From Amphiduros pacificus (lineage: Eukaryota; Annelida; Polychaeta; Phyllodocida; Hesionidae): a stretch of 64,000 nt of DNA. Positions within the stretch are counted from its first letter, which is position 1. The number at the start of each line of letters is the position of its first letter. The position numbers and the translations under genes were made by a program. Positions 1-11,812 of the stretch are shown here, in pieces. Below the pieces are notes generated by a model. It worked only from the letters and a program-made list of their open reading frames with translations, was not told where the DNA came from and made no database searches. Location: the NCBI GenBank assembly GCA_949316495.1, contig OX439003.1, positions 39,424,225-39,488,224 of the forward strand. The letters are read 5' to 3'.

Positions 1-795
1 ACTCAGACTGAGACTGATTAAAGGAACCCATATATGGTCGTGAGACTTTTACTCCTTTATAAAACATTACAGTTTTATGAGATGACAAAGACCAAGTCAA
101 CTTTAATAAATACTTTTCGCATGTATTTTTCGTGATTGTTGGCATTTTTGCTTTGGATTCTGTTTGACCGCAGGATTTTTGACAGTGACAGTTCCTCCGG
201 TCCAACCGTGGCAGGACAAAGTAGACCCTAGCACCAGTCACTCTGTAATGGCTCAAAACTTATCAAATCTCCTTCTAGAAGGCTATTTGATCCTGAAGCT
301 AAACTTATGCTGAAAAGCACATTAGAAAGTAGGTAAATTAAATGAAATCACACGGTGAAGCAGGCATGGTCGAACAGGTTATTGTCAAACAGGGAATGGG
401 TCAAACAGGTTACAGCTGAATAGAGTCCCATGTGAAACAAGCAGTCACCATTTTTTATACATTTGGAATAAAGCAAAATTCAATCTTTGTGGAATTGATC
501 AAGATGATGGCCATGGCATTCTGTTATTTGTGTGGCTAGATTTTCTAATTATCTCGAGTAAACCAATAGCTATTGGTGTATTATTTTCAATATCACTAAT
601 GAAAGATGAAACAAGTTTTGTTTTTGATCTTTCTGTATCATTGTTCATGTATGTATTCCGAGACTAACTTATCTACAGAATGTGCCAGGAATTTTGTTTC
701 AATGAGAAAGCCTTGTTTTAATCTTTAAAACAGTGAATTTGATCATTTTTATCAGGTTTTTTTCAGTATTAAGAGAGAATTGTTGCTATTTGCAG
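1..795 (+). other. presumed intron upstream of exon A
   Basis: The stretch is AT-rich and ends in the acceptor used by exon A. I searched it for an exon ending in phase 1 before a GT donor and found none that is open and in phase. The missing 5' exons are probably left of the window. A 25-codon micro-frame starts near 341 and looks like chance. Confidence 0.6.
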
Positions 796-1416
796 GTGAT
801 GCATACCGGTACACGATTCAGCCGAATTTCCGCCACTTTGATCAGTTCCAGTGTCACATCCAACGTCGCCCCCCAGAGATTTTGTACATTATGTTCTACC
901 ATATCAAAGTGCCTGGACCAGAGGGACCAGAGAGCGAGCTGGAAACACCCAGAGTCTACAAAACAGTCTATGCACACGATTCTCAGTTCCAGAGCCGTGG
1001 AGAGTTCCAGGCAGATTATATATCCGTGGAACATATAGCCGGACTCAATTTAAAAGATGAGTTTATTTTGAACGGAAAGGAATATGTTGGATACAGAAAC
1101 ACAAAAAGAATGAACTACACAGTTTTCCCAACCAAATCAGCTGAAGAATACAGCAAAAAGAAGATATCAGTGCATGAAATTGCAAACAACGTCTTCGTGG
1201 CCACCACACAGTTTGTGAAGCCATTTGCCTACAGCACCACCAGCTGGGTGATGGGAAACGACTGTAACAAAGATGTCAGCCGCTTCCGTAGCCAACAGAA
1301 ACACTACCGCGAGGAGGGCCAGAACGTGAGGGCCATTATTGATGCCACGGATGATCCATTTCATTACTATCTCAAATCTGTGGAAAACCCCCCTCACATC
1401 CGATTTATGGTCCCCG
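796..1416 (+). CDS. exon A of the five-pass membrane protein gene (N-terminal outer domain)
   Basis: The exon follows a TTTGCAG acceptor ending at 795 and stops before a GTGAGT donor at 1417. It begins in phase 1 (the first codon is ?GT) and ends in phase 1. It encodes about 207 residues with no hydrophobic span, an NYT sequon and scattered cysteines, which fits part of an extracellular domain. No start codon is assigned because the exon opens mid-codon. The frame stays open upstream of 796 only to about 780, which is intron. Confidence 0.85.
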
Positions 1417-2628
1417 GTGAGTCGTTCGTAGCCCGTGTTATCTGCGAGCCATTCTCTAGAATCTTGTAATCTTACATATGAATCTTGGCGTATATAATGC
1501 CGTAGATTTTGCAGCCAGATTGAAATCACATATGCACGACACCATCTTTTTTACATTTTATCATATAGCAAGGGTTGGTGTTAATTTCAACTGATTCACA
1601 TCAGGGGATAACTATTTTTGCCGATATATTTCTCAATTTCCATGAAACTTGAAATATGACTATTATTCTCTTGAGAAAAACACCGTCTCACAGCATCTGA
1701 TATATATAATACTAAAATTACCTCTCATACAAAACATTGTAAAAAAGTGAAAGTCGACCCACAGACAAAGAAGATATTCAATTCTAAGGAATATTGCTTG
1801 ACAACTTTCAAAGTTCTATGCACCTGTATAAGCTTATTTATTTCTTTTGTGATTTTATAAAGTGTCTGAAACATTAACTCACAGAAGTAAACTACTCTGA
1901 TATTTCAAACTTGGTTCATCTATACATGTAATTTACCAGATTTTGTTGCAAAGTATGGTCACGCACACAGAAGTAGTGACACAATATGTTCACATAAGTT
2001 CATGCATAGCCAGATAGATATTTGGCCCCCAACTAAAAAAAAGACTAGAATTTATTAATAAATATTGAAATTTCTCTTATCACTGGTGTCTAAAGCTTGA
2101 AAAACATCTTAATCATAATGTGGTGATCAGAATGAAGTTAGACCCAATTCACCATGTCCCATTCAATATAAATTATATTAAGTTTGAGCCAATCATCTGT
2201 TGGCCCCAATGTGTGACTATATTTGGTCACACTAAGCTGTTATGTGGCTAAATATGGTCAGGACGATTCAAACTTTATATATGGACAAAACTGAAAATTT
2301 CACCAGTTTTCATATTTTTAAGAAAGTTTGTGTTTCATATTTTTCCAATTTATTCCCTTTTAAAGGCAATACATCAGTGCTGCCGTGGTATTTCCGTGAG
2401 AAGGGACCAACCCTTGTTGCCAACGACTCACTTAAAATATCCCTGGAACTGATATCAGACGGAAGAATCTGGAACATACATGTGGCAGGTATGTGAAATC
2501 TGACTGGTATAACTTTAAAACATCTCTGTAGTTAATTATGTTGTCAAAATATTAAATGATAAATGATACAGATAAAACAGAAGGTTCCGTTAAATGAGGA
2601 ACAGATATTACCATATATCAGTGTTTTA

Positions 2629-2692
<64 letters not shown>

Positions 2693-5600
2693 TCAAACAC
2701 AGAATATGGTAATGCAGGATACAGATAACAAATAACACAGATACCATATACATGTATATATCAACATATCATTATGGTCTCTGACATTAAAGAGTTTCTT
2801 TTTGTTTCATGGTGTTTACATTGATATGTATAAGCAATTAGGACTAATGGTCTATTCCAGGTCTGATGAGTGCTTGTCCGGGGTACTTGGGGATCGTAAT
2901 AGTGGATCTAATGGAGGAAGAAGAACTCTTCCGGTATGACACGCTTGTGTTCTGTCCCAAACATTTTAACATCACCTTCAACGTCCCTAACATCGGGCGA
3001 CGAGCAGAAAAAACATTTGATGTGCGATTGGAAGATGCTAAGCGCACTCATCACGTTTATCTCACTCACCTCTTGTTCGAGTCCACCGAGTATAACGAAC
3101 CAAAATCGCAAAGGAAAACAGATCTGCCAGCTCCAACCAACAACCCTTGGCCGGTCATTGTTGTCTTCATCGCCACAACATCTCTCATCTTGCTGCTGTT
3201 GAACTTTGCCTACGCCTACTTTGAGTTCACCAAAGTACGAGCTTTGTATAAGAAAAAGCAAGAGAATTATTATCAGAGGACTGCCGAGGATCGGGACATA
3301 GCTATCGTCAACAAGTCTTCCAACACACTTAGTCAAAAACAGTATGCTTTTATAGTGGCCTATATCGCCTTCCGCGTTCTCTACAGCCTCATTTTCACAT
3401 TCACAGTTTTCTTAGGTATACTTGGAGTAGCCCTACAAAATGATGTTTTGCAGCTCTCCGGAATTCAGGAATTTCAAAAAAGGAAATATAATGAGAGCAA
3501 AAGTCTGGCTCAGGAAATAGAGAAATATGGTCAAGATGAGCTGCTCAGACAGGCCGAGCTGGTGACCAACATGCAGGGGGCGTGCAGCAATTACATAGAA
3601 GAGCTTTTTGATGCCATGCTGTTCCAAGTAGATAACATCACCCTCAACTTACATCATCATCAAATGTATGGGCCAACGACCTCAATAAGTTCGCTCATGC
3701 ATAACTGGTTTCATCACAAAGTTAACAGATACGATGCCAGACTGTTGGAGTATTCAAAACATTATCGTAAAAATTTTACAAGAAAAGTGAACCCGACTGC
3801 AAAATCTTATGGGAAATACCTAGGAAAATTGCACAGAAATCAGTGGTTCCAATTTGCTGAGCTGCTTTATAATAAAAGTCATTTTGGTGACAAGAGGCCG
3901 GAGATCTTCCGGAGCTCCATGCTATCTGGAGTGGATGCAGACTTTGGAGCCTTCCTCCATGTGGAGGAGGTGGAGGACGTCCAGTTGTGGCCATTACAAT
4001 TTTGGGATAGGTAAGTCATGTATTTTTATACATCTCATTAGACAATAAGAAAATGAAAAATCAGTGAATTTTCCTTTTATTCTGCAAAAAATGGCTTAAT
4101 TTTTTTTCTTTTAAATTTCTATCCCCTTGTAAGAATTCAAATGTTTAAATATGATTAACATATTTTGAAAAAGTGCTCAGAACTTTAAGAAAAGAGAGGC
4201 AAATGTTTTTTTTTTCTGAGAGATAAATGATCAGGAAATTTACTAAGAGTGAATCAGCTTTGCTGATGGCAGTGGAGGGGTTAGAGCCTTGCCGATTGCC
4301 TTTTTATCAGGTGGTATTACCGATGTAAGCCACTCCTTCTTTGAGTGAAAAGAATAAGCGGGGCCAAGAATTCAATTGGTGGGGAGTAGGGAGGTCAGGT
4401 TAGAGCCCGCGCCAGCATAATGAGGCTGCCATGCACCAAGCCTTAATATGGCTCCATGGCTTTCTTCTCGGTGTATAATTGGGGATTGATCAGGCCTGAC
4501 CATGGAGGCCAAATAAAGACACACTGTCACAAATGCTTACCACCCTCATAAGTATATTTTGATACGTGGCTTTGTATGGCTACTCACAATGGGTTGTTCA
4601 GCCGGCTTGCACAAATTGTGCCATACATTACCATATGCCTTTTGTGACTAGATACACACTGATAGCCTGTAGCTGAAATAGATTGGAATGAAGACTTCAT
4701 CTGGGGTGGTTTTTGGCATTGATGATTCCTTCATTTCTTTGGATCTCTCTTCATTTCTTTGGATCTTTTGACAGTGATTGGTTAGAGTGCATAAAACGAC
4801 CCACTTAGATGACAAAGAGCTTGATTCTATTGAGTACCTACAAAATAATGCTCAATCTAAAATTCCCTAATTGATTTGATGAAAATAGAACTTTATATAT
4901 ATATTTTTTTTTTAAAGTAAAGGTCACAAATGGCCGTGGACAGGAAACGGGCTGGCGTGTAAGAAATGAGAGACACAGGCTGGTGACAGCTTGACAGTCC
5001 GTGTGGTAGCACGTCGTGTATTTCTCATTATTTGTCTTCTTATATTTCAGCTATTACATGATGCTGCCGACGGTGAAGAAATTCCCTGCACCGCGGGTGG
5101 ACGTGGGACAGCCGACGTGTGACTTCCCTCCCGACATCCGCTTCAGTAACATGACCATGATGGCGTCCTCTAACAGACATATCAACTCGTCTCGTTTCAT
5201 GGCTCCCAACCTTCCCGGGCTGCAAGTCAGAGGCCCCAAGGTGCGCATGACAAACACCCACGAGGAGTACAGGTACCTCGTTCCCCCAGAGCCAGCGCCA
5301 GACAAAGTCGACCTTTTCTCCTTCGATGAAATGACGGAGAGTCTGAGTCTCGGTCTGCTCAAGTTGCTCTTTGTGGTTCTGGACATCATCGTTCTGTTGT
5401 ATCGCTGCAGCAGGACCTTCATGGTCGCCCGCACTCTCTGCCAGGGTTTCGATGAGACCAGGATGTTGTCTGGGAAAGATGCCAAGATTAAACAGAGTGA
5501 GCACAAGAAGATGGAGGAGCGACGATTGTTTGACAGTCGCAACACCGATCCGGCAGGGAATGCCACGGATCACATGATTCCAGACTACATTACAACATTG

Positions 5601-8600
5601 GAGAGTCACAGGAGAATGTTGCCAACCTCTGTGCCCAACTGTAGCAATAGTACACAGAATGGCAACAAGATGGCACACCATTATGCAGCTACTTCCACAA
5701 CAGGTGGCGCCACCTGGTCGCCAGCCATCAAATCTAACGCAAACTGCAAAGACACCATTCTAAAAATCTTGCAGAGCTCCACGATCCCCAAGCTGGTGAT
5801 GGGGATTCTCATGGTGGTTCTCTTCTGCTACATCGTGGACATTGTGCTTATAGTTATATCGGCAGAGGCAATGGAGGAGATGCACGCCTTCCAAATGTTC
5901 TTGGTGGGCCTGGACGTACAGGTCAACCGCACAAACTGGTATCTGACAGAACAAGCCAAACACTTCAATAATATCACCATGAACATTTACAGAGGACAGA
6001 TGACATCCGAACTGCTCCATTTTCAAAGTATGGTGGAATATTTTAATGCAGGTAAGCAACATTTAATCGAGCCTTTTAAAAAATAACTAATTATGATGTA
6101 TAAAATAAATGTATGCAGCCATGAGACCAGACCATGTTAGATCATAGCTCTATATTTTTGGACAGGGATATGTAAGTATATTTCAGATGATTTTACAAAA
6201 AGAATTTGAAATAGGTATTATTGAAACAAGGATTAGATGTTTTCGGCTTTAATGATTACAGATGATACGCTGGTGATGTGTGACTCTATCCAGTCACAAT
6301 GAGTGTTGTATCATATTTTCATTCACAGAAACTAATAATTTTTGGTTTTTACCCCTTGGCAAATTTTGCTGAAGGGATATTGGCAGAGCCTGCCCAGTCC
6401 AGGTGTCTGGGTATATATCCCTTTTTGTGAACATGTTGCAAACAAATGTTTAGTTCTTCAAATACATAGATGGATTTCTCAAATACATAGATAGATTCCT
6501 GAAAATCTTGTGAATGCAACTAGTTGATAATAAATAAAACTAGCATTGGTAAATTTAAACCATGGATGCAGCTTTAGAATGTCCCAAAATGGTGCCCTTG
6601 TTGGTGACCTTCAAAGTTGACCTTCATTTTAAGGTGACGTGACCTGATCTCTGAAAATCTTGTGACCATGATAAGCTAACAACAAATCAATAAAGCATTA
6701 TTAAATTTGAATTTGCCTTCCATCTTGAAATTTGGCGAAAAGACATGATGCACCTTATTTTAAAGGGATTAGCCAGGGGAATTGAAATTAAATATTTGAC
6801 AATTTAGTTTTTACTATCTAAAATAAATGGCCATCTTGAATTTTGGTGAAATCTTATGATGTGCATCAATAAAAACATTTATTGAAAATGTGACGTCTTT
6901 ATTGGAACATTTTTGGTGCAATCTTCAGTTCCCAGAAAATATGATAGGCATTTTAAAACTAAGGCAACTCAAATCCATGCAAGAAATATTGCTGAATAAA
7001 AGCCATTCTGAAGATTTTGTATCTTCTGTCAAGTTCCATGCAACCTATTGGTTTTTTCCCTAATATGTTTCATTCACAATGTTAGTGCATTTTTTTCCTC
7101 ACAAACATTGTCTACTTATGTCATATTTCTGACGTATTGAGGGGTGTTCCCTGCTAATTAATACCTGAACATTTTGGTGACAGAGCCTTGTGTTTAAATA
7201 TAAACAACAGTTTTCTTAACAATGCATAATTTGGACTGGTGAGAACCAGAAGTTAACGGAAAATGTTTAAACAGGAAACGTTTTAAACAAGGGAAGTCTG
7301 TACATAATAGGAGAGCTTCCTATGTGAAACACAATATTACAGGTGTAACAGTTACAGGTGTCAGATTAGCTCTCACCATTTGGACCTCTTTGCCTATGTC
7401 CCATGTGTACCTGACTGAACTTTTTTCAAGTCTGGTACATCTTTGTTTTTTTTTTTGTTTTTTTTTTATGTTGAGAGCTGATTGAGATATATTATGATAT
7501 TTTGGGTATTTCAGATAGAGATCATGTAGATGATTATGTTATCTTATCATATATTAGCCATGTATTCCCCAGAGGAACCAAACAGCTGAGGTCATCCCTG
7601 CATTTCCATAGTAGCTTTAATTGATTACAGTCAAAAACATAAAACAGATTTTGACCTTAATGAGCAAATTTGAATATTCTTAGAAATCAACCAAACTTTG
7701 TTTTGTAGTTATTTGATGTGATTTCATGGTAATTATCAAAGACAAGTTTCCATCAGGCGCTCGCTACAGGAATCTCAATTCATTTCCTTTTCATGGACAC
7801 AGTCAGAAGCGGACTCTGGTGGCAACAAAAGTCATAATGAGTCCCAATAGAATTCTAAAAACCTCTTGCAACTTTACAGTCTGAAGCACCCTCTGCTGGC
7901 AAATTCAACATCACTTATCCAAATGGAGATCATGTACCAAGTTACAGTTTAATCAGTCACAGTAATAGTGCTCTCAAATAACACTTAGTTTTGTCTTCAT
8001 GTTACAGAGCAGCAGCGAATAATAGAGAATTATGTGAGTGAGGCGTGTGCTATACGCAGGAACTTCCTGGGCAACAGGTCATGTGATATCAGTCTGCAGC
8101 CAACCATTCTGCAGGTTCCCATGATGCCCTGCAACTTTATACCTATCCAACCACAGCTATATACTGGTATGTAGATATCATCCACAGAAATCACTTTCTA
8201 TGATTAATTTTCTAAATGTTCATGAAATTTGACTTTGAGCATTGAATGTGACCCCTTAATTATAAAATGTATGAAAGTAGTTCCAGAAAAATGCAGTTCC
8301 CAAAGGAATCAATCAAATTTTGTCACCCTTCTGTAGCAATCTGCTATTAAACATTGAATCGCATTAATTCCTAAGCTCTTGTCATATTTTTACCCATCAG
8401 AAATTAACTATATATATTTTTTGTGCATTATATACCCACAAAGAATGATTTTTCCCACAGCCACAACATTTTCATATTATATTTAAAAGATGCATAAAAA
8501 TTTCAATAAATCCAAAAATATCTTAATGAACAAAAAGAGAAAAGGCAAAATGAGATTTTGTAGTCATATCTTCAGAACACTAGAAGGCTTATTTTTGCCA

Positions 8601-9007
8601 CTGTTTCAGATTTAGAGAATCGTTTTGCTGACCTTCACCTTGGCCAGCACTTGGAGCCAATACTCAGCGCAGCTCGCAACATCTTCCTCAAGTCCGGCTA
8701 TGCAGTCCTCATCGTGGCCGCCATTATGCTCATCCTTCACCTCAGTGGAGTCGTTCTGTTCCATTTTCTCAAAACACGCCATAAATTCCCTGTACATAGG
8801 ACGTATGTCACCTCCATACCGGACGTGGCACTACAGACTAGCAAACACACTCAGGACGGCAGCGAGAATGAGTCCGACGAGGAGGAAGAGGAAGAGGAGG
8901 AAGAAGAATCCGAACTGAAGACTTATTCACAACACGTCACAACAGAATCACCTGACAAACTCAAAAGTCTTCTAGCCAATTTTAAATATTCTGAAACCAA
9001 AGTATAG
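796..9007 (+). CDS. five-pass membrane protein, 5' incomplete, six exons
   Basis: Six exons join in one frame (621, 123, 1150, 1001, 159 and 398 bp) into 1,150 residues plus a stop. The first visible codon is split, so at least one upstream exon is missing. Numbering from that codon: an N-terminal domain of about 345 residues with sequons; TM1 about 346-369; a short basic loop; TM2 about 410-441; a loop of about 290 residues rich in sequons; TM3 about 730-750; a basic loop of about 127 residues; TM4 about 878-902; a loop of about 146 residues with sequons; TM5 about 1049-1071; and a tail with an acidic run at about 1103-1120. The pattern suggests N-out and C-in, like prominin or tweety proteins. 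However, the TM3-TM4 loop also carries sequons (NAT, NCS, NST), so topology is not proven. The family is not recognised and no function is claimed. Every intron has GT-AG ends and matching phases, so the gene model itself is strong. Confidence 0.88.
1417..2365 (+). other. intron 1 of the membrane protein gene (phase 1)
   Basis: This 949-bp intron has GTGAGT and TTTTAAAG ends. It is AT-rich and I see no repeat or gene inside it. Confidence 0.8.
2366..2488 (+). CDS. exon B of the five-pass membrane protein gene
   Basis: This 123-bp exon lies between a TTTTAAAG acceptor and a GTATGT donor and is phase 1 at both ends. The joined codon at its start is GGC (Gly). It encodes about 41 residues beginning NTSVLPWYFREKG, with sequons at NTS and NDS. 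These continue the soluble outer domain. Confidence 0.85.
2489..2860 (+). other. intron 2 of the membrane protein gene (phase 1)
   Basis: This 372-bp intron has GTATGT and TTCCAG ends. It contains the TA microsatellite at 2634-2689. Confidence 0.8.
2634..2689. repeat. (TA)n microsatellite, about 28 units
   Basis: An uninterrupted TA dinucleotide run lies inside intron 2. It is likely to vary in length between individuals. Confidence 0.95.
2861..4010 (+). CDS. exon C: end of the outer domain, TM1, TM2 and most of the first large loop
   Basis: The acceptor is TCTATTCCAG ending at 2860 and the donor is GTAAGT at 4011. The exon enters in phase 1 and leaves in phase 2. It encodes about 382 residues: the end of the N-terminal domain with an NIT sequon, a strongly hydrophobic stretch (VIVVFIATTSLILLLL), a lysine- and arginine-rich linker of about 40 residues, a second hydrophobic stretch (IAFRVLYSLIFTFTVFLGIL), and about 190 residues of helical, polar loop with NES, NIT, NFT and NKS sequons. 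Confidence 0.9.
4011..5050 (+). other. intron 3 of the membrane protein gene (phase 2)
   Basis: This 1,040-bp intron has GTAAGT and ATTTCAG ends. A GC-richer block at about 4260-4520 stands out from the AT-rich surroundings. It may be an old repeat fragment, but I found no termini for it. Confidence 0.75.
5051..6051 (+). CDS. exon D: rest of loop 1, TM3, basic loop, TM4, start of loop 2
   Basis: The acceptor is TATATTTCAG ending at 5050 and the donor is GTAAGC at 6052. The exon enters in phase 2 (joined codon AGC, Ser) and leaves in phase 1. It encodes about 333 residues with NMT and NSS sequons in the outer part. TM3 is around LLKLLFVVLDIIVLLY, followed by a charged loop, then TM4 around VMGILMVVLFCYIVDIVLIV, then the start of the second outer loop with NRT and NIT sequons. 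Codons around 5701-5716 contain a 14-bp palindrome, AGGTGGCGCCACCT. Confidence 0.9.
6052..8007 (+). other. intron 4 of the membrane protein gene (phase 1)
   Basis: This 1,956-bp intron has GTAAGC and GTTACAG ends. It holds two diverged copies of a segment of about 150 bp starting CTGAAAATCTTGTGA at 6499 and 6651. It also holds a pair of short similar blocks near 7800-7910 ending in CTCTG(G/C)TGGC. Confidence 0.75.
6499..6800. repeat. two diverged tandem copies, about 152-bp unit
   Basis: CTGAAAATCTTGTGA recurs at 6499 and 6651. Similar downstream text follows each copy (AATAAAtAAA...GCATT..TAAATTT). The copies have drifted, so this is an old duplication. Confidence 0.5.
8008..8166 (+). CDS. 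exon E: second outer loop of the five-pass membrane protein
   Basis: The acceptor is CATGTTACAG ending at 8007 and the donor is GTATGT at 8167. The exon is phase 1 on both sides. It encodes about 52 residues including EACAIRRNFLGNRSCD and MMPCNF, giving three cysteines and an NRS sequon. These features suit a disulfide-bonded outer loop just before TM5. It is one of the shorter exons, but its frame matches both neighbours. Confidence 0.85.
8167..8609 (+). other. intron 5 of the membrane protein gene (phase 1)
   Basis: This 443-bp intron has GTATGT and TTTCAG ends. It is AT-rich with nothing else notable. Confidence 0.8.
8610..9007 (+). CDS. last exon F: TM5, acidic cytoplasmic tail and stop
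   Basis: The acceptor is CTGTTTCAG ending at 8609. The exon enters in phase 1 (joined codon GAT, Asp) and ends at TAG, 9005-9007. It encodes about 131 residues: the end of the outer loop, TM5 around YAVLIVAAIMLILHLSG, a basic juxtamembrane stretch (HFLKTRHK), then a tail of about 80 residues with ten consecutive glutamates after ENESD. The basic residues right after TM5 support a cytoplasmic C-terminus. A serine beside an acidic run is a usual casein kinase 2 context, which is an inference only. Confidence 0.9.
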
Positions 9008-9105
9008 CACCAAGTGACTGGGCAGTGTCTGTGCATCTCAGGCCCTGTGGATCAACATTGTAAATATATACACTGTATTCAATATTAAAAACCAAATTTA
9101 TATAA

Positions 9106-9111
9106 AATAAA
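9106..9111 (+). terminator. poly(A) signal AATAAA, proximal
   Basis: A canonical AATAAA lies 99 bp after the stop codon, followed by a TG-bearing stretch at about 9145-9155. It would give a short 3' UTR of roughly 130 bp. Confidence 0.6.
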
Positions 9112-11812
9112 GAGGAATTCTGAGTCTAGTGATTTAATTTATGATTTCATGTTGTCATCCATTATGTGAGAAAAGAGCTGATCTTAATACACGTCATCGA
9201 TCATCTCATCATCTCAGCATCCTTAATCAAACCATTACTCATTCATCCATGGCATATGATATTCTGAAGGAGATGAGTTTTATATGTAATGCAAATGTCT
9301 GTTTATGTCCCTTAACAAAGATGTTAGTCAGATTTTCAGAAGTGCATGGTTATTTTTATGCTCAATTTTACAAATGGTCAGTGATTGTGTGTCTTTATAA
9401 ATAACTTACAGATAAGTCCACATCAGTTGTAAAAATAAAAAGACAATGCTGATATTTATAAATGCATTTTCACACCTGATATTTAAGCTCCCATCATCAT
9501 CGTCATCCCTAATACTCTTTATATAGAGAAGTAAACAATTTTGTAATAATGCAGTAATAATGATGCATTAGTAAAACAAATCTGGTCAGTGTTTTAAATG
9601 ACGCTATGTACTTGCCTCTCAAAGTGTGTTCTTGGCCAGTGTAAATGGTGAGGATGCCAAAAACGGACCATACAGTGAACTACCAACTTTTATTTATCAT
9701 AACCGTTTTCCTCCATATTGATGTATGTTTTTTTTTGTGTAAAAAAATGGCCCCTCCCTCCCTTGATATTTCATAAATTGCTTGAAAATATCACTGCCAT
9801 GATTTGATTAAGTGTAGATTCAATTTCAAGTAAAGTTAAGGCCAGGAAAAAAGATTGTCTTTTTTCTTGTCACAGCCCTCCTCTATTAAAAGTGTCGGGA
9901 GAAAAAGTTCTAGCCGACATTTCAAAGAAAATTTTGAAAGCATCTTCAATCACTGGTAAGGTGGAATAATTGCAGCTAGAAGTGTGCCATTGAGTCTGAA
10001 AGTGTAAAATACTGATGTATATGAATTTATCCTTAAAAATAGAAGGAAAAACACCTCCCTCTCTGCCAATTATTGAAAAAGATGACCAATAAGACTCTTA
10101 CTTCCCTGGCCTATGTAGACTGATATATAGATTTGAGAGGGTCGTATTTTAATGCAGTCAATTATGATAATTGAAATATGTTGCATAGTAGTGAAATGTG
10201 ATTTCTGGTCACGATTGCTCATGTATAAAGATCTAAATATAGCATTGCAGTACTTTAGATTTGGAAGGTTTTGTTGATTATATTTTGATGTGAATATGAA
10301 ACAAGGCCAAGTATATTTGATTTTGTTTCACAGTTGTTAAACAAACAGTGATTGGTTATTTGAAGGGTCACTATTTGAAGGAATATCATTTTGGTGATAA
10401 ATGCAAACCACATGCATATAAGAAACTTAATACTTAGGTAAAATCATTGTAAAATTTATTGGTCAATTGGTATGAACTGTGAAACATAAATCAAATAGAC
10501 TTCGCCTTGGAAACCCAGGGTGCAAATATGGGACTATTTGATGAGAGAGATTAAAGTGGACTTTCTGAGAGAATCAAAAATACATTAAATACCAAAAGCT
10601 TATCTGATTCAATAAATTTTTAACATTTTTATACTGTGTATTCAGGTGCTAAAGCGTAATATTTACAATGGGATGTCTCAAAAGTACAGAGTCCACATCC
10701 TTTTGTGACATCCTGTATGCAGTCAGTGACTCAACATTCCAATTTGATGAAAAGGAAAAGACTTTTTAACTGGAAATGTAGATTTACCCCCAACGAGGTA
10801 ATTTTGCCTCAGTTTGACCCCTTTTGAGAATCTGAATACATATACGATGCAAAGTGCTGAACATTTATAATGCATTATTTAATACAAACATGTAAACTCT
10901 GTTAATGAATATAGATTTTAAATTGTTATCAATATTTTGAATAATCTATCCATTTCTCTTCAGTTAAACAATGAGCATTGTAGAAACCTTAGCAAAAGCA
11001 ATGATAGATATTGCATCATTTAAATTTATTTGACTTAAACAGATTATTTGAAAATACAACACTGTTTTCCTTTCCATCAAATGTATGGTGATTGTTATTT
11101 TCTGTTGATGTTGTTGTGATATATAGAGATTGTTATATTTCATGTATAAATCTGCCATGTTTCATGGTTAAAAGAAAAAAGTGTTTTGATTCTCAACAAT
11201 CATGTCATTAAGTAAACTCTACATTCATAAAAGTACAAATCTTTTTGTACTGGACTATTCAGGCCTAAATGTTTGCAAGCAATCTTGTGAAATATACATA
11301 TACATTTATGAGAGTTACATCAGAGAGTTGCATTATATATTGTACATCCTACACAATATATGTGACGAGAATCAAAACATTTTTTTCTTGGCCTAATATT
11401 CCTGAGTACACCCAGTGTGTCTGTTATTTATGTGATTTCTCTCTCTGAGAGATTGGTGATGAAAGTGGAAGATGTCATATTAGGAAATAAAAATTTATTT
11501 GAAATGTATGCAATGTGTTGTTTGCTGTAGGAAAATATTTGGTGCAGTGCTGCCCCCTGGGAAAATGCTTTCAAATTACTTGTATTTTTCTTCACAGTTT
11601 ACTCAATGAAAAGACTGAGAAACACAATGTGGTATTCCTAACAAGGAAATAGTGATTTACAATCTGTATGAAATTAGGAACAATATCAGTAGAAACAAAT
11701 AAGCCTGATTATGTTTACTAGTAATGTAATTTTGTCTTATTGAGTAAACTTAATTTTTTACACATAGACCACCCACCTGTGTTCACTATTGTCTTGTCCC
11801 CTGTCCAATCCA
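9112..11812. other. AT-rich gene-free stretch, possible long 3' UTR then intergenic
   Basis: I see no open frame with coding character and no mobile element here. Additional AATAAA hexamers occur (for example about 9434). Otherwise nothing is recognisable. Confidence 0.5.
11486..11530 (+). terminator. possible distal poly(A) site
   Basis: AATAAA at 11486-11491 is followed, 15-40 bp later, by GT-rich text (TGTGTTGTTTGCTG). This is the classic arrangement of a cleavage site. The whole of 9112-11480 is AT-rich and gene-free, so a long 3' UTR of about 2.5 kb is possible. No transcript evidence is available. Confidence 0.35.

Noticed and set aside
174-317. Open frame after an acceptor-like CCGCAG (FLTVTVPPVQPWQDK...)
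   Set aside because: It looked like an upstream exon, but no donor leaves it in phase 1 as exon A requires, and it meets a stop at about 312.
5040-5681. Minus-strand frames of 170-213 codons opposite exon D
   Set aside because: They are antisense shadows of a GC-richer real exon.
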